This document shows, one piece after another, positions 1 through 6,629 of a DNA stretch of 9,656 nt. Each line of letters opens with the position of its first letter. Positions within the stretch are counted from its first letter, which is position 1. This DNA is from an uncultured Planctomycetaceae bacterium (GTDB lineage Bacteria; Planctomycetota; Planctomycetia; Pirellulales; UBA1268). The notes under the pieces are model-generated. The model was not told the DNA's origin and did not search any database. It worked only from the letters and a program-made list of their open reading frames with translations. Made by a program: the position numbers and the translations under genes. The DNA lies in NCBI GenBank assembly GCA_903958265.1, contig CAJBSQ010000241.1, positions 1 to 9,656 on the forward strand, read 5' to 3'.

Positions 1-82
1 CTGCGGCGTGGTCGTGGGCGAGGAGGAGATTCCGGTCGCCACGCAGGCCGAAGCGATGGCCCGCCCTGGCAGCCGCGGCTGA
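1..82 (+). CDS. 3' end of an unrecognised protein-coding gene (partial)
   Basis: An open frame enters from outside the window, is read from base 2 and ends at TGA 80-82. Its 26 visible codons end almost entirely in G or C, as in the definite genes here, which supports real coding. The visible C-terminus includes GEEEIPVATQAEA and finishes in PGSRG. I do not recognise it. Trigger factor (tig) often precedes clpP in bacteria, so it is a candidate by position only; this short tail does not look like a typical trigger-factor end. The stop lies 8 bases before the proposed start of the first clpP, so the two are probably co-transcribed. Confidence 0.55.
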   Translation, partial: CGVVVGEEEIPVATQAEAMARPGSRG

Positions 83-90
83 CGGTTCCG

Positions 91-792
91 TTGACGATCC
101 CGGTCATTCATCCCGATCACCCCACGACGAAGCCCATGCCACGCCACGCTACGCCCCTGACGCAGTCCGCTTCGACCGTGTACGACGCCTCGGCCTCGAG
201 TGCCCACCGCGATTACCAGCGGCAACGGCAGATGACGCTTGGCGACCTGCTGCTCGAAAATCGGATCATCCTGCTGCAGGGAGAGATCTACGACGGCAAC
301 GCCAACGAACTGGTGATGAAGTTGCTCTATCTGCAGAGCGAGAACCGCCGCAAGGACATCCACTTCTACATCAACTCCCCCGGCGGCAGCGTGACGGCGA
401 CGATGGCGATCTACGACACCATGCAGATCCTCTCGTGCCCGGTCGCCACCTACTGCGTTGGCCTGGCCGCCAGCGGCGGCGCGGTGCTGCTCGCCGGAGG
501 CGCGAAGGGCAAGCGGTTCGTGCTCCCGCATGCCAAGGTGATGATCCACCAGCCCTACGGCCAGGTCGGCGGCCAGGTGAGCGACATCGAGATCCAGGCC
601 GATGAGATCATCAAGACACGTGCGGTGCTCAACGAGATCCTCGCCGCCCACACGGGCCAGCCGATCGACCGAATCGAAAAGGACACCGATCGAGACCGCT
701 ACCTCTCGGCGACCGAGGCCAAGGCCTACGGCCTCGTCGACGAGGTGCTGACCAAGCCGCCGGTGGCCGCCGAGGATCAGGAAAAAGACTGA
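91..792 (+). CDS. clpP: ATP-dependent Clp protease proteolytic subunit, first of two (divergent ClpP paralogue)
   Basis: This is a serine peptidase of family S14, the barrel-forming subunit that degrades substrates unfolded by ClpX or ClpA/ClpC in the cytoplasm. The ClpP core runs from about residue 48 (MTLGDLLLENRI) to 220. The catalytic triad is complete: Ser128 in GLAASGGA, His153 in MIHQP and Asp202 in DTDRDRY, spaced as in E. coli ClpP (25 and 49 residues). The oxyanion-loop motif NSPGGS is at 95-100. The nucleophile motif differs from the usual GQAASMGA. About 47 residues precede the core, a low-complexity leader rich in Ser, Thr and Pro that may be a propeptide or a mis-set start. The start used is TTG at 91; ATG at 136 is an alternative, and neither has a clear Shine-Dalgarno sequence. 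The second clpP follows 31 bases later, suggesting a mixed two-ring ClpP as in other bacteria with paired clpP genes. Family certain; exact start uncertain. Confidence 0.93.
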   Translation: MTIPVIHPDHPTTKPMPRHATPLTQSASTVYDASASSAHRDYQRQRQMTLGDLLLENRIILLQGEIYDGNANELVMKLLYLQSENRRKDIHFYINSPGGSVTATMAIYDTMQILSCPVATYCVGLAASGGAVLLAGGAKGKRFVLPHAKVMIHQPYGQVGGQVSDIEIQADEIIKTRAVLNEILAAHTGQPIDRIEKDTDRDRYLSATEAKAYGLVDEVLTKPPVAAEDQEKD

Positions 793-823
793 CCGCCGCC
801 GCACGCCCCCCGGAAACAAAGCC

Positions 824-1426
824 ATGCCCCTGATCCCTTACGTCATCGAGAAGAGCGGCCGCGAAGAGCGGGCGATGGACATCTACAGCCGGCTGCTCAA
901 GGACCGCATCGTGTTCTTGGGCACACAGGTCAACGACGAGGTTGCCAATGCGATCGTCGCCCAGCTGCTCTTCCTGCAGTCAGACGATCCCAAGAGTGAC
1001 ATCCACCTCTACATCAACTCCCCCGGCGGCAGCGTGACGGCGGGCCTGGCGATCTACGACACCATGCAGTTCGTGACCTGCGACGTGGCCACCTACTGCA
1101 TCGGTCAGGCAGCGTCGATGGGAGCCGTGCTGCTCGCAGCGGGTGCTCCCGGCAAGCGGCGGGCCCTGCCGAACTCCCGAATCATGATCCACCAGCCGCT
1201 GGCCGGCATGGAGGGAACGGCGGAGGAGATCATGATCCACGCCAAGGAGTTCAAGAACATCAAGCACAAGCTCAACGGCATCCTGCTCAAACACACCGGG
1301 CATCCCCTGGAGAAGATCGAGCAGGACACCGATCGTGACCGGTTCATGTCGGCGCAGGAAGCGCGGGACTACCGGTTGATCGACGAAGTGATTGATCGGA
1401 TGCCAGCCACCAAGGCCGTCGTCTGA
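824..1426 (+). CDS. clpP: ATP-dependent Clp protease proteolytic subunit, second of two (canonical ClpP)
   Basis: A 200-residue ClpP, close to the usual family length, with essentially no leader. The triad is Ser98 in the canonical GQAASMGA, His123 in MIHQPLAG and Asp172 in DTDRDRF; NSPGGS is at 65-70. It should form the heptameric peptidase ring in the cytoplasm, alone or with the product of the upstream paralogue. The ATG at 824 fits the family's N-terminus (MPLIPYVIEKSGREERAMDIYSRLL), so the start is well supported, although the upstream GGAAACA is only a weak ribosome-binding site. No clpX follows, unlike in many bacteria; the next gene is an unrelated lipoprotein 137 bases on. Part of the coding sequence is base-for-base identical to the upstream paralogue (see findings). 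Confidence 0.96.
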   Translation: MPLIPYVIEKSGREERAMDIYSRLLKDRIVFLGTQVNDEVANAIVAQLLFLQSDDPKSDIHLYINSPGGSVTAGLAIYDTMQFVTCDVATYCIGQAASMGAVLLAAGAPGKRRALPNSRIMIHQPLAGMEGTAEEIMIHAKEFKNIKHKLNGILLKHTGHPLEKIEQDTDRDRFMSAQEARDYRLIDEVIDRMPATKAVV

Positions 1427-1550
1427 GAATCCCAGACACGAGGATCAAGGCCAGGGTCCGCGGTTGATCAGGAGGATCACGTACCGGGTTCGGATCGAAC
1501 GGGAGAGCAGGGGTGCGACGGCCGGATGGTCGTCCCACCTCACCAGCGCA

Positions 1551-1556
1551 AGGAGG
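1551..1556 (+). promoter_or_regulatory. Strong Shine-Dalgarno sequence that sets the lipoprotein start
   Basis: A perfect AGGAGG lies 7 bases before the ATG at 1564. The open frame extends upstream to another start at 1513, but that start has no such site and its product would begin with an arginine/proline-rich stretch ahead of the signal peptide. The ribosome-binding site therefore decides for 1564. Confidence 0.8.
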
Positions 1557-1563
1557 CGCGTCA

Positions 1564-2478
1564 ATGCTGTCACAGAAACTATTCGGCCTTCGCTGGGCCG
1601 GCCTCGTGCTCGGAAGCTGCCTTGCCGGAGCGGGCTGCAAGAGCGACCTGAACCAGCAGCTTCTGGAGCGGGAACTCCGCTATCAGGAGGACCAGATCTA
1701 TCAGCTCCAGGACGAACTGCAGGACAAGTGCCTCCGTCTCGATTCGCTGTCCGGCGAGAACACCAGCCTGCGGCGGCAACTTGGCGTCTCTGACGACGCG
1801 CCGGTCAGCCGGCCGCGCGGCGGTCGCCCGCAACCGGGGTCTGCACCAGTGTCGGTGCCGCCGTCGCTGCAGATCCCTGAGGCGATCCGCGGCCCGGCAG
1901 CGGGAGGCGGCGGCCTGGCTCCCCCGGCGCTCGACAATATCCCACCGCTGCCGGTGAAGCCCTCGTCGTCCTCGGTTCCCGAGCCGACGCCGCTGTCGCT
2001 GCCCGAGCCAGCCGACGCCGTGGCCGTTCCCATGGCGCCCTCGTCACCTGTGGCTGACCCGTCGTCCCTCCCCGTGCCCGTGGCCTACGACCAGCCGCTT
2101 GCCGAAGGCCGGCCCGTGCGGCTGGTGATCAATGCCGCGGCGACCGCCTGCTTCGACGACAACGGCGACGGCTCGAGCGACGGCGTCGCGGTGACGTTTG
2201 AACCCCGTGACGCGGACGAAAAACTCGTACCCGCGGAGGGATCGGTCTCGATCGCCCTCTACGACGTGGCCGCCGCCGAGGCCCCCATCGCCACCTGGAC
2301 GATTCCCAGTAGCCAGGCGGCGACCCACTTCCGTCGCACGACGCGGCTGCGGGGCATGCACTTTCCGCTCCGTTGGACCGGCGTGCCGCCGACGGGCGAC
2401 CACGTCCGCGTGGTCGTCAGCCTGACCGGCCCAGACGGCACATCGCTCGAGACCAACGCCACGATCCCGTCGCGGTAG
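1564..2478 (+). CDS. Predicted lipoprotein: coiled coil, Pro-rich linker and C-terminal domain
   Basis: 304 residues from the ATG that follows AGGAGG. The N-terminus is a lipoprotein-type signal (KLFGLRWAGLVLGSC then LAGAGCKSD). Cys25 is the likely lipidated residue, although Gly at -3 is unusual; Cys19 (LGSC) is an alternative. Residues about 28-75 form a charged heptad-like helix (QQLLERELRYQEDQIYQLQDEL and onward), a probable coiled coil. Residues about 80-177 are rich in Pro, Ser and Gly, consistent with a flexible spacer. Residues about 183-304 look like a beta-rich domain with an acidic DDNGDGSSDG loop at 198-207 that resembles a calcium-binding loop. No named family is recognised with confidence; the build suggests an envelope-anchored structural or tethering protein. 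It may be transcribed separately from the clpP pair, given the 137-base gap, in which no convincing promoter was seen. Confidence 0.85.
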   Translation: MLSQKLFGLRWAGLVLGSCLAGAGCKSDLNQQLLERELRYQEDQIYQLQDELQDKCLRLDSLSGENTSLRRQLGVSDDAPVSRPRGGRPQPGSAPVSVPPSLQIPEAIRGPAAGGGGLAPPALDNIPPLPVKPSSSSVPEPTPLSLPEPADAVAVPMAPSSPVADPSSLPVPVAYDQPLAEGRPVRLVINAAATACFDDNGDGSSDGVAVTFEPRDADEKLVPAEGSVSIALYDVAAAEAPIATWTIPSSQAATHFRRTTRLRGMHFPLRWTGVPPTGDHVRVVVSLTGPDGTSLETNATIPSR

Positions 2479-2492
2479 GGAGCACGCGGTGA

Positions 2493-2506
2493 CGCCTCGC
2501 TAGGCG
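2493..2506. terminator. Weak hairpin between convergent genes
   Basis: The inverted repeat CGCCT / AGGCG with loop CGCT lies 15 bases after the lipoprotein stop, in the 89-base gap between convergent genes. A second 5-bp stem, GGTGA / TCACC, is at 2558-2572 and overlaps the stop of the minus-strand gene. Neither stem is followed by a T-run, so they may not terminate transcription. They are noted because both transcription units must end here. Confidence 0.25.
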
Positions 2507-2567
2507 AGCTGTCGCAGGGTTCGGCTGGCTATCGCGGGATGCCGCCACCGCCGCAGTGGTGAGCCCG

Positions 2568-3221
2568 TCACCCCATCCGCAGCGACCGCTTCAGCGATTC
2601 GAGCAGGGCTGGGGCACGCGGGGCGGCCATGTAGACGCGGGCGTTGACGATTGACCGAGGAAAGCACCGATTGATGAAATCGAAGTGAAACTCGCTGCCC
2701 GTGTGGGAGATCGTGACCGTGTTGGCATACGCCCCGCCCAGCACGTCGTCAGTCGCTTTGAGTTGGTCGTAGGCATCCGCGATCGGTGGCGGGTGCGCGG
2801 CTGACGATGCCGACCGGCTGGCCTCGTCACGATCCGCTTTGGCGGCGGCACCGCCCCCCTCGCCACGCGGGCTGGCGGTGGACGCTTCCAACGCCTCCCG
2901 CGGCGTGCCAGCCGATCCAGGCGGCGGAACGGGCTCCGGTTCCTTTGGCTGGCGACCGAACGTCGCCTCATAGATGCCCAGGTTTACCCGCAGGGCCTCC
3001 GCAAACTGGATCGCCACCGCCGGCGGCATCACCACCCGAACCCCGATTCGCCGCGGACTCGCCACTCCCTGCACGAAATCGACCATCACCTCCGTTGGGC
3101 TCTGGAGGACGATTGCCCCCGTCGCGAACACGCCCGCCGCCACGGCGTCTGGCACCCGAGCCGTGAGGCTGGCCGACTGCACCCGCTCCAGGGGCTTCTC
3201 ATCCTCGTGCTCACCATCCAT
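2568..3221 (-). CDS. Protein with two DUF3467 domains
   Basis: 217 residues from the ATG at 3221, which is preceded by AGGA at a good distance. The frame stays open to a TTG at 3290, but that start has no ribosome-binding site and would be only about 20 bases beyond the GAPDH stop. Residues about 28-90 match DUF3467: VFATGAIVLQSPTEVMVDF, then RVVMPP, then EALRVNLGIYEATFG. A second, more diverged copy is at about 161-213 (GAYANTVTISHTGSEFHFDF, then ARVYMAAP, then LLESLKRSL). A Pro/Ala/Glu-rich linker (91-150) separates them. No signal peptide or membrane segment is seen, so a cytoplasmic protein is expected. The biochemical role of DUF3467 is unknown. The gene lies 91 bases downstream of the GAPDH gene on the same strand and may be co-transcribed with it, but a hairpin lies between them. 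Confidence 0.85.
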   Translation of the reverse strand: MDGEHEDEKPLERVQSASLTARVPDAVAAGVFATGAIVLQSPTEVMVDFVQGVASPRRIGVRVVMPPAVAIQFAEALRVNLGIYEATFGRQPKEPEPVPPPGSAGTPREALEASTASPRGEGGGAAAKADRDEASRSASSAAHPPPIADAYDQLKATDDVLGGAYANTVTISHTGSEFHFDFINRCFPRSIVNARVYMAAPRAPALLESLKRSLRMG

Positions 3222-3233
3222 GCGGGATTCCTG

Positions 3234-3305
3234 AAGCCTGCGGGCCTGATAGAGCCTGCGGGCTGCTTGAAAAAGTGGCGACCCCTTCAACCGAAGCCCG
3301 CGGGC
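3234..3305. repeat. Short GC-rich repeats in the GAPDH / DUF3467 gap
   Basis: AGCCTGCGGGC occurs exactly at 3235-3245 and at 3253-3263, an 18-base period. A one-base variant, AGCCCGCGGGC, is at 3295-3305 and contains the 10-base palindrome GCCCGCGGGC. A further partial match, AGCCCGCG, sits at 3317-3324 inside the end of the GAPDH gene. They could be transcript structure or simple sequence drift; no function is shown. Confidence 0.5.
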
Positions 3306-3311
3306 GGCTTC
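3293..3311 (-). terminator. Hairpin directly after the GAPDH stop codon
   Basis: Read on the minus strand, GAAGCC and GGCTTC form a 6-bp stem around a 7-base GC loop, starting one base past the GAPDH stop. No T-run follows immediately; a TTTTT lies about 20 bases further on. It could be an attenuating terminator, a 3'-end stabiliser or an RNase barrier separating highly expressed GAPDH mRNA from the downstream DUF3467 gene. Confidence 0.4.
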
Positions 3312-3312
3312 T

Positions 3313-4329
<1,017 letters not shown>

Positions 4330-4336
4330 GGCGAGT

Positions 4337-4341
4337 CTCCT
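4337..4341 (-). promoter_or_regulatory. Shine-Dalgarno sequence for the GTG start of gap
   Basis: On the minus strand AGGAG is followed by 7 bases and then GTG at 4329. Together with the conserved N-terminus, this fixes the start at a GTG codon instead of any of the upstream starts in the same frame. Confidence 0.75.
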
Positions 4342-4406
4342 GGACGGTGCGGGGGGGCCGGCCGCGCCGCTCCGTTGCGGACGCCGAACCCCTGAGGCGG
4401 GGCCGG

Positions 4407-4436
4407 ATGATACACCCTCGTGCGGCGGACGCTCAA
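4407..4436 (-). promoter_or_regulatory. Sigma-70-type promoter for gap
   Basis: On the minus strand, a -35 element TTGAGC (4431-4436) and a -10 element TATCAT (4407-4412) are 18 bases apart, matching TTGACA and TATAAT at 4 and 5 of 6 positions. This would place the transcription start near 4400 and leave an untranslated leader of about 70 bases ending in the AGGAG site. Such an A/T-rich -10 stands out in very GC-rich DNA. Strong expression would suit a glycolytic enzyme. Confidence 0.55.
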
Positions 4437-4510
4437 TCGGCGGCCGCCCCGCCGCGGTTTCCGCGATGCTGGGCAGCACCGAAGCCCGCCGGTAGTCTGG
4501 GATTCCCTCC

Positions 4511-5197
4511 ATGCCACACCCCGTCATCGAACTCGAGCAGGTCAAAAAGGCGTTTGCCATGCCCGGCGGCGAGACGGTGGCGGTGCTCGACATCGACCGG
4601 TTCGTGCTCGAGGAGCGGGACCAGGTCGCCCTGACCGGTCAGAGCGGCTCGGGCAAGTCGACGCTCCTCCACGTGATCTCCGGGATCATGCGGCCCGACT
4701 CGGGGCGGGTGTGGGTCGACGGCCACGACCTCACCCGGCTCGGCGAGGCCGCGAGCGACCGGCTTCGGGCCGACAAGCTCGGCCTCGTGTTTCAGCAGTT
4801 CAACCTCCTGCCCGGGTTCACGGCCCTGGAGAACGTGCTGGTCGCCATGTCGTTCGGCAGCGGAAAGCCCGACCGCTGGCGGGCCGCCGACCTGCTCGCC
4901 TCGGTCGGCCTGTCGCATCGGCTCGACCACAAGCCGGCCGAACTCTCGATCGGCCAGCAGCAGCGGGTGGCCGTCGCCCGGGCCCTGGCCAACCGCCCGC
5001 GGGTGATCCTCGCCGACGAGCCGACGGCGAGCATCGACACGGCCCATCAAGACCAGGTGATCGACCTGCTCACGACCACCTGTGCCGAGCAGGACGTGGC
5101 CCTGCTCGTGGTCACGCACGCTCCCGAGGTTGCCGCCCGGTTCCCGAAGCAGCTCCGGCTCGACGACTTCAACCGCGCCGCCGTGCATCACGGCTGA
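4511..5197 (+). CDS. ABC transporter ATP-binding protein, LolD/MacB type
   Basis: A 228-residue cytoplasmic nucleotide-binding subunit of the type that pairs with FtsX/MacB-like permeases. Visible motifs are Walker A GQSGSGKST (43-51), the Q-loop in VFQQFNLLP (93-101), signature LSIGQQQR (145-152), Walker B VILADEPT (165-172), D-loop ASID and H-loop His203 in VVTHAPE. The signature is LSIGQ instead of LSGGQ, and the D-loop is SID instead of the common NLD or SLD; both are mild changes that leave ATPase activity plausible. ENV at 107-109 fits the family (ALENVLVAM). The ATG at 4511 has no clear Shine-Dalgarno sequence. The permease follows after 20 bases, so the two almost certainly form one transporter. 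Substrate unknown; see the findings for a metal-related hypothesis. Confidence 0.93.
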   Translation: MPHPVIELEQVKKAFAMPGGETVAVLDIDRFVLEERDQVALTGQSGSGKSTLLHVISGIMRPDSGRVWVDGHDLTRLGEAASDRLRADKLGLVFQQFNLLPGFTALENVLVAMSFGSGKPDRWRAADLLASVGLSHRLDHKPAELSIGQQQRVAVARALANRPRVILADEPTASIDTAHQDQVIDLLTTTCAEQDVALLVVTHAPEVAARFPKQLRLDDFNRAAVHHG

Positions 5198-5217
5198 CCC
5201 TCGCTCACGGATTTTCC

Positions 5218-6609
5218 ATGTCGTTGTTCGGCATCGCCTGGCGCAACATCCGACAGCGGCTGCTGACCAGCGGCCTCACGGCCCTGTCGCTGGCACTCGG
5301 CGTGGCGCTCGTCGTGGCCACGCTGGTGATCGGCAACGTCGTCACGCAGGCGTTCAACTCGGGTTCGGGCCTCGGCTACAACATGATCGTGGGGTCGAAG
5401 GGGAGCCCGCTGCAGCTGGTCCTCAATAGCGTGTACCTGATCAGCAAGCCGATCGAGAACATCTCCTGGGGCTTCTACGAGGAGTTTCTGCCCGCCCCCG
5501 CCCGGGCCGACGGCGTTGCCGGCAGGTTTGCCGGCAGCGTGCGGACCGCCGTGCCGATCTGCATGGGGGACTACTTCAAGGGCTTTCGCGTGGTCGGCAC
5601 CAATGCCGCCTACTTCGACGGCCTGACCTACGGTGGCGGCGGAGCCTCGGGCTTCGGCCGCTGGCTGGGGCGGCTCGTCGGCCGCCCACCGGCTGGCGCG
5701 GCGCCGAAGCCCTTCGCGTTTGCGGCGGGGCGAAACTTCCGCAACGACGAGTTCTTCGGTGGCGTGCTCGGCGCCGAGGTCGCTGCCAGCCTCGGCCTCG
5801 ACGCGGGCGATCTCTTCGCCCCCACGCACGGCGCCGACGACGGCCTCGTGCACGATCCCTTCACCGTCACCGGCGTGCTCGCGCGAACCGACACCCCCGT
5901 TGACCGCGGCGTGTATGTGAACATGGAGGGTTTTTATCTCCAGGAGGGACATGCCAAGCCGGTGGAGGCCGCCGCAGACGCAGCCGCCGCCACCCCCGCG
6001 CCCCAGGCATCGGCCGCCGACGGGCACGCCCCGCTACCCCGCGAGCAGCGGGAGGTGACGGCGATCCTCGTCGAGACGGTATCGCTACCGGGCCTGCCGG
6101 CCGAACTCACCGCGATGGGGCTCCGCACGGCCATCAACGAGGGCCGCGACGGGCAGGCCGCCGAGCCGATCCGCGAGATCAGCGTGCTGCTCCAGTTGTT
6201 CGTGCGACCGCTGGAACTCCTGCTCCTGCTCGTCACTACGCTCGTGGTGATCGTCTCGGCGATCGGCATCCTCGTGAGCATGGTCGGCTCGTCGCTCGAG
6301 CGGACCCGCGACGTCGCGGTGATGCGGGCGCTGGGCGCCCGCCGCAGCCACGTGCTCGCCACGGTGCTCATCGAGGCAGTGCTCCTGGCCGTGGGCGGAG
6401 GGCTGGTGGGCTGGGCACTGGGCCACGTGATCGTGGCGGCCATCGGCCCGCTGATCACGACCAACGCCGGGGTCTCGGCGAGCCTGCTCTCCTCGGCCCC
6501 GGCCGCGGAACTGCTGCTGGTGCCGTTCCTGATCGCCCTGGCGATCCTCGCGGCCCTGCTGCCAGCACTGGCCGCATACCGCACCGACGTCGCGAAGTGG
6601 CTGGGCTAG
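5218..6609 (+). CDS. ABC transporter permease, FtsX/MacB type
   Basis: A 463-residue inner-membrane subunit and partner of the ATPase immediately upstream. It has the classic four-helix layout: TM1 at about 18-42, a large extracytoplasmic domain at about 43-330, then TM2 (331-356), TM3 (378-411) and TM4 (431-454). The FtsX signature ERTRDVAVMRALGA at 361-374 lies in the loop after TM2, where the coupling helix contacts the ATPase. VGSKGSPLQLVLNSVY at 58-73 recalls, from memory, a subfamily of permeases encoded near DUF3299 genes in proteobacteria. An Ala/Pro-rich stretch at about 249-275 (AAADAAAATPAPQAS) looks like an inserted flexible segment in the extracytoplasmic domain. Such transporters usually do mechanical work on the envelope or move lipoproteins, peptides or drugs. 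The start is the ATG at 5218; the frame is open much further upstream but there overlaps the ATPase gene. Confidence 0.92.
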   Translation: MSLFGIAWRNIRQRLLTSGLTALSLALGVALVVATLVIGNVVTQAFNSGSGLGYNMIVGSKGSPLQLVLNSVYLISKPIENISWGFYEEFLPAPARADGVAGRFAGSVRTAVPICMGDYFKGFRVVGTNAAYFDGLTYGGGGASGFGRWLGRLVGRPPAGAAPKPFAFAAGRNFRNDEFFGGVLGAEVAASLGLDAGDLFAPTHGADDGLVHDPFTVTGVLARTDTPVDRGVYVNMEGFYLQEGHAKPVEAAADAAAATPAPQASAADGHAPLPREQREVTAILVETVSLPGLPAELTAMGLRTAINEGRDGQAAEPIREISVLLQLFVRPLELLLLLVTTLVVIVSAIGILVSMVGSSLERTRDVAVMRALGARRSHVLATVLIEAVLLAVGGGLVGWALGHVIVAAIGPLITTNAGVSASLLSSAPAAELLLVPFLIALAILAALLPALAAYRTDVAKWLG

Positions 6610-6612
6610 GGA

Positions 6613-6629
6613 TTAGACTGGGTCGGATG
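6613..6629 (+). promoter_or_regulatory. Possible -10-like TAGACT element just before the CPFC gene
   Basis: TAGACTGGG at 6614-6622 lies 4 bases before the ATG at 6627. A near copy, TAGTCTGGG at 4493-4501, lies 9 bases before the ATPase start. Both fit TAnnnT -10 elements of the kind used for near-leaderless transcripts. No matching -35 is evident, and two occurrences may be chance. Confidence 0.2.

Noticed and set aside
4330..4593. N-terminal extension of the GAPDH reading frame by about 88 residues
   Set aside because: It runs through the promoter and into the divergent ATPase gene and lacks family similarity; the GTG at 4329 has a good ribosome-binding site and gives the conserved N-terminus.
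4420..5217. Long frame joined upstream of the permease
   Set aside because: It overlaps the ATPase gene in another frame and is an Arg/Pro/Ala-rich translation typical of GC-rich shadow frames; the permease begins at 5218 with its first membrane helix shortly after.
5188..6027. 279-residue open frame on the minus strand opposite the permease
   Set aside because: Same reasons: antisense, low-complexity, no motif or ribosome-binding site.
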